Source: Azospirillum sp. RU38E
GTDB lineage: Bacteria; Pseudomonadota; Alphaproteobacteria; Azospirillales; Azospirillaceae
Assembly: GCF_900188385.1 (NCBI RefSeq)
Contig: NZ_FZOI01000017.1
Location: forward strand, 1-64,000
Length of the DNA: 64,000 bases
Direction: 5' to 3'
Shown here: in pieces, positions 25,095 to 32,563 of the stretch
How positions within the stretch are numbered: the first letter of the stretch is position 1
Layout: each line of letters starts with the position of its first letter
Position numbers and translations under genes: made by a program
The notes under the pieces: model-generated
Told to the model about the DNA's origin: nothing
Database searches by the model: none
Seen by the model: only the letters and a program-made list of their open reading frames with translations

Positions 25095-25415
25095 TGACCT
25101 GCTCCCCTAATTGTCACCGTTTATAAGTATAGGCCTCTGGTGCAGCTTCTTCAGCCGGCTGTTCTCTTCCTCCAGGCTCTTCAGGCACTTGGCCTCCGAC
25201 ACCTCCAGCCCACCATATTTCGATTTCCAGGCGTAAAATGTCGCCTCCGATATCCCGTGCCGCCGGCAGATGTCCGCCGTCTTATGCCCAGCATCCTGGT
25301 CCCGCAGGATCCCGATGATCTGTTCCTCGCTGAAACGGCTCTTCTTCATCAAATGGCCCTCCTCGCATGGGAGGGACTCTACTTTACACCGGGCACATTT
25401 TCAGGGAGCAGGTCA
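25095..25415 (-). mobile_element. Internally deleted IS3-family (IS407-type) element
   Basis: A 321-bp remnant bounded by perfect 12-bp terminal inverted repeats, TGACCTGCTCCC at 25095-25106 and its complement at 25404-25415. Inside is the left end with the start of orfA; the rest of orfA and all of orfB, including the DDE domain, are gone. The flanking four bases (CGGG and ATGT) do not match, so no target-site duplication is seen. This indicates a rearrangement or adjacent deletion after insertion. The right end lies 11 bases from the urtE stop. Confidence 0.75.
25107..25352 (-). pseudogene. Truncated IS3-family orfA (transposase HTH subunit)
   Basis: Eighty-one codons start with the typical orfA helix-turn-helix (KKSRFSEEQIIGILRDQDAG, then ICRRHGISEATFYAWKSKYG) and leucine-zipper beginning (LEEENSRLKK). 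After about residue 69 the sequence turns into unrelated text ending HQRPILINGDN, where the internal deletion joins the opposite end of the element. A full-length orfA would be slightly longer and followed by orfB. A GAGGAGG-type site precedes the ATG. Non-functional for transposition on its own. Confidence 0.75.
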
Positions 25416-25426
25416 ATGTCCCTCAT

Positions 25427-26122
25427 TCATACCGTCAGGAATTTGCGCACTTCAGTTTCCACCAGCCCGGCCTTGTCCCCTGCCATCACCACCTCGCCCC
25501 GGTCCATCACGACATAAAGATCAGCCAGGTCGCGGGCAAATTCAAAATATTGTTCCACCAGCACGATGGCCATGTCGCCCCGGTCGCGCAGCCAGGAGAT
25601 GGCGCGGCCGATATCCTTGATGATGCTGGGCTGGATGCCCTCTGTCGGTTCATCCAGCAGCAGCAGGCGCGGGCGGGTGACCAGGGCGCGGCCAATTGCC
25701 AATTGCTGCTGCTGCCCGCCGGACAAATCACCACCCCGCCGCGACAGCATGGATTTCAGCACTGGGAACAGCTCGAATATCTCATCGGGGATGAAGCGCT
25801 GGCGGCGGGGCAGGGGGGCGAAGCCGGTCTCCAGATTCTCCTTCACGCTCAGCAGGGGAAAAATCTCCCGCCCCTGCGGCACATAGGCAATGCCGCGCCG
25901 CGCCCGGTCTTCGGTGGAGAGTTTGGAGATATCCGCCCCTTCCCAGGTGATGGAGCCGCCACTGATGGGCCGATGGCCGATGATGGCGCGCAGGGTGGAG
26001 GATTTGCCCACCCCATTGCGGCCCATCAGGCAGGTGACCTTGCCCGACTGTGCCTGGACGCTGACGCCGCGAAGGGCCTGGGCCGCACCATAATGCAGGT
26101 TGATGTCATTGACGTTCAGCAT
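25427..26122 (-). CDS. urtE: Urea ABC transporter ATP-binding protein UrtE
   Basis: A 231-residue ABC ATPase of the LivF type. Walker A is GRNGVGKSST, the signature is LSGGQQQQLAIGRALV, and Walker B is LLLLDEPTEGI followed by the switch His region. With UrtD it energises the UrtB/UrtC channel for high-affinity urea uptake. It is the last gene of the leftward urtABCDE operon, three bases after urtD. Its stop lies only 11 bases from the IS remnant, so the operon end abuts a rearrangement point but the protein itself appears whole. Confidence 0.95.
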   Translation of the reverse strand: MLNVNDINLHYGAAQALRGVSVQAQSGKVTCLMGRNGVGKSSTLRAIIGHRPISGGSITWEGADISKLSTEDRARRGIAYVPQGREIFPLLSVKENLETGFAPLPRRQRFIPDEIFELFPVLKSMLSRRGGDLSGGQQQQLAIGRALVTRPRLLLLDEPTEGIQPSIIKDIGRAISWLRDRGDMAIVLVEQYFEFARDLADLYVVMDRGEVVMAGDKAGLVETEVRKFLTV

Positions 26123-26125
26123 CTC

Positions 26126-26884
26126 TCACCGCCCCAGATAGACTTCGATCACGCGCGGATCGGCGCTGACATGGTCCAGCGACCCGTCGGAGAGCACTGA
26201 TCCTTCGTGCAGTACTGTCACCTTCACATCCAGGTCGCGGACAAAGGTCATGTCATGTTCGACGACGACGACGGAGCGGGTCTGCGCAATTTCCCGCAGC
26301 AGGCGGGCCGTCTCCGCCGTTTCCGCATCAGTCATGCCCGCCACCGGTTCATCGACCAGCAGCAGTTTCGGTTCCTGCGCCAGCAGCATGCCGATCTCCA
26401 GCCATTGTTTCTGACCATGGCTCAGGGAGCTTGCCAGGGCATGGCGGCGGGCGGCCAGGCGGATTGTATCCAGGATGGCCAGGATACGATCATTATCGGC
26501 GCCGTCGCGGTGGAACAGGCTGGCGACCGGTCCCCGCTTTCCGGCCAGGGCCAGATCGATATTGTCCCAGACGGTGTGGCTTTCAAACACGGTGGGCTTC
26601 TGGAACTTGCGCCCGATGCCCAAGGTGGCGATCCCGGCCTCGTCCATCTGGGTCAGGTCGGTGTCGCCATCGAACAGGATGGTGCCCTTGTCGGGCCTGG
26701 TCTTGCCGGTAATCACATCCATCATGGTGGTCTTGCCTGCACCATTAGGGCCGATGATGGCGCGCATCTCGCCCGGCATGATGATCAGCGACAGGTTGTT
26801 CAGCGCGCGGAACCCGTCAAAGCTGACGGAGACGCCATCCAGGTAAAGCTGGGTATGCTGCGGGTCGTGTCTGATGGACATCAT
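26126..26884 (-). CDS. urtD: Urea ABC transporter ATP-binding protein UrtD
   Basis: A 252-residue ABC ATPase of the LivG type: Walker A GPNGAGKTTMMDVITG, signature SLSHGQKQWLEIGMLL (the Gln-rich LSHGQ form typical of UrtD) and Walker B KLLLVDEPVAGM. The start ATGATG at 26884/26881 overlaps the urtC stop, so the two are translationally coupled; codons upstream of 26884 belong to the urtC frame read differently. Partner of UrtE in the urea importer. Confidence 0.94.
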   Translation of the reverse strand: MMSIRHDPQHTQLYLDGVSVSFDGFRALNNLSLIIMPGEMRAIIGPNGAGKTTMMDVITGKTRPDKGTILFDGDTDLTQMDEAGIATLGIGRKFQKPTVFESHTVWDNIDLALAGKRGPVASLFHRDGADNDRILAILDTIRLAARRHALASSLSHGQKQWLEIGMLLAQEPKLLLVDEPVAGMTDAETAETARLLREIAQTRSVVVVEHDMTFVRDLDVKVTVLHEGSVLSDGSLDHVSADPRVIEVYLGR

Positions 26885-28023
26885 TGCCCCTCCGTCACGG
26901 GCTGGGTGGTGATGGATGCTGCCTGTTTTTCGCGCCGCCGGGTCCAGTAGCCGGTCCACAGACCGACAATGCCGCGCGGCAGGAACAGGGTGACGGCGAT
27001 GAACAGGCTGCCCAGCGCAAACAGCCAGATCTCCGGCAGGGCATTGGTCAACAGGGTCTTGCCGAAATTGACCAGAACCGCACCGATCACCGACCCGATC
27101 AGAGTGCCGCGCCCGCCGACGGCCACCCAGATCACCGCCTCGATCGAGTTGGCGGGGCTGAATTCACCCGGATTGATGATGCCGACCTGTGGCACATACA
27201 GCGCCCCCGCCACACCCGCCATGCAGGCGGATGTGACAAACACCAGCAGCTTATAATGTTCCACCCGATAGCCCAGAAATCGCGTGCGGCTTTCGGCATC
27301 ACGGATGGCGATCAGCACCCGGCCCAGCTTCGACCGCACGATCCAACGGCAGAGGAAAAAGCCCAGCGCCAGGGCAATGGCAGATGCCGCAAACAGCGCG
27401 CTACGCGTGCCATCGGCCTGGATGGAGGCCCCGAGGATATCCTTGAAATCGGTCAGGCCGTTATTGCCGCCAAAGCCCATATCATTGCGGAAGAAGGCCA
27501 GCAGCAGGGCAAAGGTCATGGCCTGTGTGATGATCGACAGATAGACGCCCGTCACCCGGCTGCGGAAGGCCAGCCAGCCCAGCAGGCCCGCCAGCAGTCC
27601 CGGCACCACCAGCACCATGAGGGCGGCAAACCAGAATTGGTCAAAGCCCAGCCAGTACCAAGGCAGTTCCTGCCAGTTCAGGAACACCATGAAATCGGGC
27701 AGGATCGGGTGACCATACATGCCACGTGGCCCGATCTGCCGCATCAGATACATGCCCATGGCGTACCCACCCAGGGCGAAGAACGCCCCATGGCCCAGCG
27801 ACAGGATACCGCAATAACCCCAGACCAGATCGACCGACAGGGCCAGCAGGGCGTAGCATAGATACTTGCCCATCAGCGCCACCACATGCGGGGGCACATG
27901 GAACGCGCTATCGGCTGGCACCGCCAGATTTAGCACCGGGATCAGGATGGCCAGACCCAGGGCCACGGCACCAAACAGCAATCCCGCCCGGTCCAGCCCA
28001 GGCAACAGAATTCCGCTTTTCAT
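26881..28023 (-). CDS. urtC: Urea ABC transporter permease UrtC
   Basis: A 380-residue branched-chain-amino-acid-type permease (LivM group) with about ten membrane segments. Recognisable blocks are the conserved WGYCGILSLGHGAFFALGGYAMGMYL and the C-terminal loop EAVIWVAVGGRGTLIGSVIGA. It forms the urea channel with UrtB. The ATG at 28023 is chosen because AAGGGG lies just upstream; nine extra codons to 28050 overlap urtB. Lies 11 bases after the urtB stop. Confidence 0.94.
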   Translation of the reverse strand: MKSGILLPGLDRAGLLFGAVALGLAILIPVLNLAVPADSAFHVPPHVVALMGKYLCYALLALSVDLVWGYCGILSLGHGAFFALGGYAMGMYLMRQIGPRGMYGHPILPDFMVFLNWQELPWYWLGFDQFWFAALMVLVVPGLLAGLLGWLAFRSRVTGVYLSIITQAMTFALLLAFFRNDMGFGGNNGLTDFKDILGASIQADGTRSALFAASAIALALGFFLCRWIVRSKLGRVLIAIRDAESRTRFLGYRVEHYKLLVFVTSACMAGVAGALYVPQVGIINPGEFSPANSIEAVIWVAVGGRGTLIGSVIGAVLVNFGKTLLTNALPEIWLFALGSLFIAVTLFLPRGIVGLWTGYWTRRREKQAASITTQPVTEGQ

Positions 28024-28033
28024 GGGCGTCCCC

Positions 28034-29629
28034 TTAATGTTCGATGGCACGGCCCTTCAGGGCGAAAAGGCCCCGCGGACGCGCCTGGATGAACAGGATG
28101 ATGCCGACCAGAACCAGAATCTTGCCCAGCACGGCCCCGGCCATGGGTTCCAGCAGCTTATTGACGATGCCCAGTGACATGGCCCCGACCAGGGTGCCCC
28201 ATAGGTTGCCGACCCCACCGAAGATGACGATCATGAAACTGTCGATGATGTAACCCTGGCCCAGATTGGGGCTTACATTGTCGATCTGTGACAGTGCCAC
28301 CCCCGCCAGCCCGGCGATGCCAGAGCCCAGGCCAAAGGTCAGCGCATCCACCCGTGCCGTGCGGATGCCCATGGCCCGCGCCATGGCCCGGTTCTGGGTC
28401 ACGGCCCGCATCTGCAGGCCCAGTGGCGTGCGGCGCAGCAACAGCATCAGGGCGGCAAAGGCCATCAGACCGAACAGGAAAATCCACATGCGGCCATAGG
28501 TGATTGTGACCTCCCCGACCTGAAAGGCACCGGCCATCCAGGTGGGGTTCCCCACCTCCATGTTGGTGGGGCCAAAGATCGACCGCACGGCCTGTTGCAA
28601 CACCAGCGACAGGCCCCAAGTGGCTAGCAGCGTTTCCAGCGGGCGGCCATACAGAAAGCGAATAATGCCGCGTTCAATCAGGATGCCCACGCCACCCGCC
28701 ACGATGAAGGCCAGCGGCAAGGCGATCAGCAGCGACCAGTCGAACAGGCCCGGCGCATGGGTGCGGATCATCTCCTGCACGACATAGGTCGTGTAGGCCC
28801 CCAGCATCACCATCTCCCCATGCGCCATGTTGATGACGCCCATCACCCCAAAGGTGACGGCCAATCCAATGGCGGCCAGCAGCAGGACAGACCCTAACGA
28901 CAGGCCATAGATGATGTTCTGCGCCGCCGCCGCCCAGGCCAGCTTGTTCTCGATCAGGCGTACCGCCTCTGTTGCGGCCTTGGCCACCGCCGCATCCTCG
29001 CTGCCCGTCAACGGGTTGAGCAGGGCCAGGGCCGCCTGTCCGCCCTTGTCGGCGATGGTGGCGATGGCTGACAGCTTGCCAACGGTGCTCAGGGTTTCAT
29101 CGCCCAAAAGGATGGCGGCGCGGGCCTGTTCCAGGCTGCGCTTGACCTTTGCATCCTTTTCGTCGGCCAAAGCCGCGTCCAGCAGCGGCAGGGCGCTGGC
29201 ATCACGGCTGACAAAAACAGCATCAGCCGCCGTCTGTCGGACGGCGGCGTCGGGGCTGCGCAGGGTTAAGGCACCCAGCGAGGCACCAATGGCCCGGCGC
29301 AGGCGGTTATTCACGCGGATCAGTTCCAGATTGCCCGCCGGCTCCGTGCCCAAGACCGCACCTGACAGCGGATCGGTCAGGGTGATGCTGTCCCCGTCCT
29401 CCCGTCCGATCACCACCTTGTCATCGGCCAGTCGTCGATAAAGCGTCCCACCTTCCAGCGCCTTCAGGGCCGGGACGATGGAGGGGTCGCCCGTCTCTGT
29501 CAGGGAGGTCAGCGCCTGTTCCTTGGCCGCGTAATCATCGGTGGCCAGCGCGTCGATGAGGGGGGGCGTCGCCTGTGCCCAAGACATCGGCGTCAGCAGC
29601 AGCGACAACAGAAACAGCAGCATTCGCAT
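28034..29629 (-). CDS. urtB: Urea ABC transporter permease UrtB
   Basis: A 531-residue permease of the LivH group. As usual for UrtB it has a signal peptide and an extra N-terminal soluble domain (about residues 20-225, helical repeats of HEAT-like character) before the membrane part (about 230-525). The membrane part carries GVMGVINMAHGEMVMLGAYTTYV and FGGVGNLWGTLVGA. ATG at 29629 starts the signal peptide. A long imperfect inverted repeat lies in the 109-base gap to urtA upstream. Confidence 0.94.
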   Translation of the reverse strand: MRMLLFLLSLLLTPMSWAQATPPLIDALATDDYAAKEQALTSLTETGDPSIVPALKALEGGTLYRRLADDKVVIGREDGDSITLTDPLSGAVLGTEPAGNLELIRVNNRLRRAIGASLGALTLRSPDAAVRQTAADAVFVSRDASALPLLDAALADEKDAKVKRSLEQARAAILLGDETLSTVGKLSAIATIADKGGQAALALLNPLTGSEDAAVAKAATEAVRLIENKLAWAAAAQNIIYGLSLGSVLLLAAIGLAVTFGVMGVINMAHGEMVMLGAYTTYVVQEMIRTHAPGLFDWSLLIALPLAFIVAGGVGILIERGIIRFLYGRPLETLLATWGLSLVLQQAVRSIFGPTNMEVGNPTWMAGAFQVGEVTITYGRMWIFLFGLMAFAALMLLLRRTPLGLQMRAVTQNRAMARAMGIRTARVDALTFGLGSGIAGLAGVALSQIDNVSPNLGQGYIIDSFMIVIFGGVGNLWGTLVGAMSLGIVNKLLEPMAGAVLGKILVLVGIILFIQARPRGLFALKGRAIEH

Positions 29630-29660
29630 GGGGTGGCCTTTCGGGGTGTGAGGGAGGGGC

Positions 29661-29742
29661 GTAGCGCTGATGAGGCGCAAGCCGTAATCCGCGGTCCCCG
29701 CGACGGGATCCCCGCGGATTACGCTTCGCTCATCCGCGCTAC
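29661..29742. repeat. Long imperfect inverted repeat between urtA and urtB
   Basis: Arms at 29661-29694 (beginning GTAGCGCTGATGAGGCGCAA) and 29712-29742 pair along more than 25 positions with small bulges, around a 17-base loop. The right arm reaches into the urtA stop codon (29739-29741). Sequences of this kind (a GATGAGCGAAGCGTAATCCGCGG core) resemble dispersed intergenic repeats. Placed just after the binding-protein gene, it could protect the urtA message and reduce read-through. Confidence 0.7.
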
Positions 29743-31034
29743 TTCGCCCCGCACTTGCCCGTGGCGGTGTTGAAGTTGCCGCAGGACAGCGGCTTGCGCC
29801 AATCGGCGATCAGATCCTTGCTGTCGGGCAGATAGTCGGACCATTCGTCGCCGGCCACCAGGCCCGGCGTCTTCCACACGGTTTCAAACTGCCCATCGGC
29901 CTGTACCTCGCCGATCAGGACGGGCTTGGTGATGTGGTGGTTGGGCAGCATGGCGGAATAGCCACCCGACAGGTTGGGCACGGCCACGCCGACCATGGCA
30001 TCGATCACCTTGTCGGGATCGGTGGTCCCGGCCTTTTCCACCGCCTGCACCCACATGTTGAAGCCGATGAAATGCGCTTCCATCGGGTCGTTGGTGACGC
30101 GCTTGGGGTTCTTGGTGAAGGTCTGCCACTTCTTGATGAACTCGGCATTGATGGGGGTCTTCACGCTCTGGAAATAGTTCCACGCGGCCAGGTGGCCCTG
30201 CAATGGCTTGGTGTCGATGCCGGCCAGTTCCTCCTCCCCCACCGAGAAGGCGATGACGGGGATGTCGGTGGCCTTGATGCCCTGGTTGGCCAGTTCCTTA
30301 TAGAAGGGGACATTGGCGTCGCCATTGATGGTGGACACCACGGCCGTCTTCTTGCCGGCGCTACCGAACTTCTTGATATCCTTCACGATTGACTGCCAGT
30401 CGGCATGGCCGAAGGGTGTGTAGTTGATCATGATGTCTTCCGCCTTCACGCCCTTGGCCTTCAGATAGGCTTCCAGGATCTTGTTGGTGGTGCGCGGATA
30501 GACATAGTCGGTGCCGGCCAGGACCCAGCGCTGCACCCCTTCGCCGATCAGGTAATCGACGGCGGGCACGGCCTGCTGGTTGGGCGCGGCACCGGTATAG
30601 AAGACGTTGCGGCTGCTCTCCTCGCCCTCATACTGCACGGGATAGAAGAGGATGCCGTTCAGCTCCTCGAACACCGGCAGCACGGATTTGCGCGACACAG
30701 AGGTCCAGCATCCAAACGTGGCCGAGACCTTCTGCACTGCCAGCAGTTCCCGCGCCTTTTCCGCGAAAAGCGGCCAGTTGCTGGCGGGATCGACCACCAC
30801 CGGCTCCAGCTTGCGGCCCAGCACGCCGCCCTTCTTGTTCTGCTCTTCAATCAGCATCAGCATGACGTCCTTCAAGGTCGTCTCGCTGATGGCCATCGTG
30901 CCCGACAGTGAATGCAGGATGCCGACCTTGATCGGCGGCTTGTCAGCGGCCAGCGCCACCCCGGCGGTCCCCAGCATCAGGGCGGCACCGGTGATGGAAA
31001 GGACGGCGGAACGCAGGAATTGACGACGCGACAT
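29739..31034 (-). CDS. urtA: Urea ABC transporter substrate-binding protein UrtA
   Basis: A 431-residue periplasmic binding protein of the leucine-binding-protein fold. A leader SRRQFLRSAVLSITGAALML is followed by the UrtA-specific start PPIKVGILHSLSGTMAISETTLKD. Later blocks FGCWTSVSRKSVLPVFEELNG, LFYPVQYEGEESS and MEAHFIGFNMWVQAVEKAGT are diagnostic of UrtA rather than of amino-acid binders. It captures urea and delivers it to UrtB/UrtC. An 11-G tract lies 40 bases upstream of the start. Confidence 0.95.
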   Translation of the reverse strand: MSRRQFLRSAVLSITGAALMLGTAGVALAADKPPIKVGILHSLSGTMAISETTLKDVMLMLIEEQNKKGGVLGRKLEPVVVDPASNWPLFAEKARELLAVQKVSATFGCWTSVSRKSVLPVFEELNGILFYPVQYEGEESSRNVFYTGAAPNQQAVPAVDYLIGEGVQRWVLAGTDYVYPRTTNKILEAYLKAKGVKAEDIMINYTPFGHADWQSIVKDIKKFGSAGKKTAVVSTINGDANVPFYKELANQGIKATDIPVIAFSVGEEELAGIDTKPLQGHLAAWNYFQSVKTPINAEFIKKWQTFTKNPKRVTNDPMEAHFIGFNMWVQAVEKAGTTDPDKVIDAMVGVAVPNLSGGYSAMLPNHHITKPVLIGEVQADGQFETVWKTPGLVAGDEWSDYLPDSKDLIADWRKPLSCGNFNTATGKCGAK

Positions 31035-31073
31035 GGGGTTATCTCCCGTCAGCAGAAATGGTTTTGGGGGAAA

Positions 31074-31084
31074 GGGGGGGGGGG
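31074..31084. repeat. Homopolymeric tract of 11 G upstream of urtA
   Basis: Eleven consecutive G, preceded by a G5-A3 run, in the 155-base gap between the porin stop (31190) and the urtA start (31034). Tracts of this length slip during replication. Here it could alter the leader or a local promoter of urtA. Confidence 0.85.
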
Positions 31085-31189
31085 CAGTTGGATGCCCTGC
31101 CGTGGTCGCTTGGCCCTACCTGCCTTCCCCACCTACGCGGGGAAAGCAATCGAGGTGCAGCGTTGGCTGTAGCCAGCGACCTCGCACCA

Positions 31190-32359
31190 TCAGAACTGCA
31201 ACTGCAACCCGACCGTGAACCGGTCGCTGTCGGCGCCGGGGCCGGTGTCGATGGTGGAATATTCCGCGCTGATGCGGGCGGAATGGCCGCTGATCACGTA
31301 GTTCACGCCGAAGTCATATTGTTTGGTGTCGGAGCGCGAGGCGTCGGGATCGAAGGTCTGATAGCGAACGAAGGGCTGGACCTGGCCCATGCCCACCTTG
31401 CCCGGCAGCAGATAGGCGGCCCCCAGCAGCCAAGCCTCACCCGCGGCAATACCGCCAACATTCGATGTGCCCGATGCCCCGCCAAAACCGGGGGCCACGT
31501 CGGCCACGCCGTCGGTGTCATAGGAATACCAGGCCCCTTCCAAGGTGATGGCCCCGGCATCGCCCAGTTTCTTTTCAAACAGGGCATCGATGCTGACAGC
31601 CCCGTAATCGCCCGGTTTGGCGGCGGTGCCCACGCCATCCTCCTGATAGGCCCCGGCGATCGCCAGCGTCAGGACATCGGCAGAACCGTAATAGGTGCTG
31701 CTGGTGTAATAGGCGGGGTTGTCCTCGACATCCAGGAAGTTATAGGCCAGCCGCCCGGTGAACAGCACATTGTCGCCCTGGTTGCTGGCGCCCTTGATCC
31801 GGTTATGGCCCTTGAAGGCGCCGGCAGCATAGGTCAGGCGCTTGTCCAGCAGCTTGCCCCAGACAGTGGCGCCATCATCGCGGCCGGCAAACTTGGCCGG
31901 GTATTGCGACACCACACCAGGATAGGACCAGGCGTTGATATAGTAGGGACCGTCCAGGTTGGCGCGGTCGCTGGGCGGCAGCATGCGACCGACCCAGATG
32001 TTGAATTCATCGGAGAATTCAAAGCGCGCGTAACCGTCCAGCAGCTTCAGGTTCCCGTCGCCGTCGCGTTCGGTATTGAAGGTCGCCTTGATTGTGTCCG
32101 ACAGGGAGCCGGAAATGAAGACGCGCACGCTGTCCAGATTGAATTCGTTGGAGCGGTCATTGCCGCTGGGGGCGGCATCTTCGGCGCTGGTATAGGAACC
32201 GCGCATGCCCAGGCCGATGGACAGCGACTTGCCATCCCCGAAGGTCTGCGTGAAACCGGCCGAAGCCGGGGAAGCGGACAGGCTGGCCAGCATAAGCGCC
32301 AAGGCCGATACCGCCATGCGCGCAGCCGCCGGCCGCGGCGCAAACTTGCGTCCCATCAT
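31190..32359 (-). CDS. Outer-membrane porin, probably for urea or short amides
   Basis: A 389-residue beta-barrel protein. A signal peptide (AVSALALMLASLSASPASA) is followed by repeated amphipathic strands, with FGDGKSLSIGLGMRGSYTSAED and NLDSVRVFISGSLSDTIKATFNTE near the N-terminus and a terminal phenylalanine (FTVGLQLQF), the outer-membrane insertion signal. The fold resembles OprO/OprP-type porins. It is the first gene of the leftward unit that continues into urtA, so a role as the outer-membrane entry for urea is likely. Divergent from the sensor kinase with an ATACG dyad between them. Confidence 0.85.
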   Translation of the reverse strand: MMGRKFAPRPAAARMAVSALALMLASLSASPASAGFTQTFGDGKSLSIGLGMRGSYTSAEDAAPSGNDRSNEFNLDSVRVFISGSLSDTIKATFNTERDGDGNLKLLDGYARFEFSDEFNIWVGRMLPPSDRANLDGPYYINAWSYPGVVSQYPAKFAGRDDGATVWGKLLDKRLTYAAGAFKGHNRIKGASNQGDNVLFTGRLAYNFLDVEDNPAYYTSSTYYGSADVLTLAIAGAYQEDGVGTAAKPGDYGAVSIDALFEKKLGDAGAITLEGAWYSYDTDGVADVAPGFGGASGTSNVGGIAAGEAWLLGAAYLLPGKVGMGQVQPFVRYQTFDPDASRSDTKQYDFGVNYVISGHSARISAEYSTIDTGPGADSDRFTVGLQLQF

Positions 32360-32460
32360 GAAGCACCCCCTGTTATGCGGAAAAATCCGTGGCCGGGCTG
32401 TTGCGGCCCATGGCCCTTGTTTGTGATGGGAAGGTTAATGTCTCGCAGATGCGAAAACGA

Positions 32461-32478
32461 ATACGTCAGACGACGTAT
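32461..32478. promoter_or_regulatory. ATACG-N8-CGTAT dyad between porin and sensor kinase
   Basis: ATACGTCAGACGACGTAT. The same pattern ATACGTCA-N5-CGTAT recurs at 36869-36886 before the allophanate hydrolase gene. A further CGTAT half-site follows at about 32483. It lies in the divergent gap (32360-32563) and is a good candidate for binding by the LuxR-type response regulator at 35919. Confidence 0.6.
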
Positions 32479-32563
32479 GTCTGCGTATCCTGGACCCGGC
32501 TAGGGTGCTGGGCATGGGGTGGAACAGGTTCTGGGGGGCTTGGGCGTTGATGGAAATGTGCCA

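Noticed and set aside
31058-32503. 481-codon plus-strand frame over the porin gene
   Set aside because: Antisense to a signal-peptide-bearing beta-barrel gene; it begins in the G-tract and has no protein family features.
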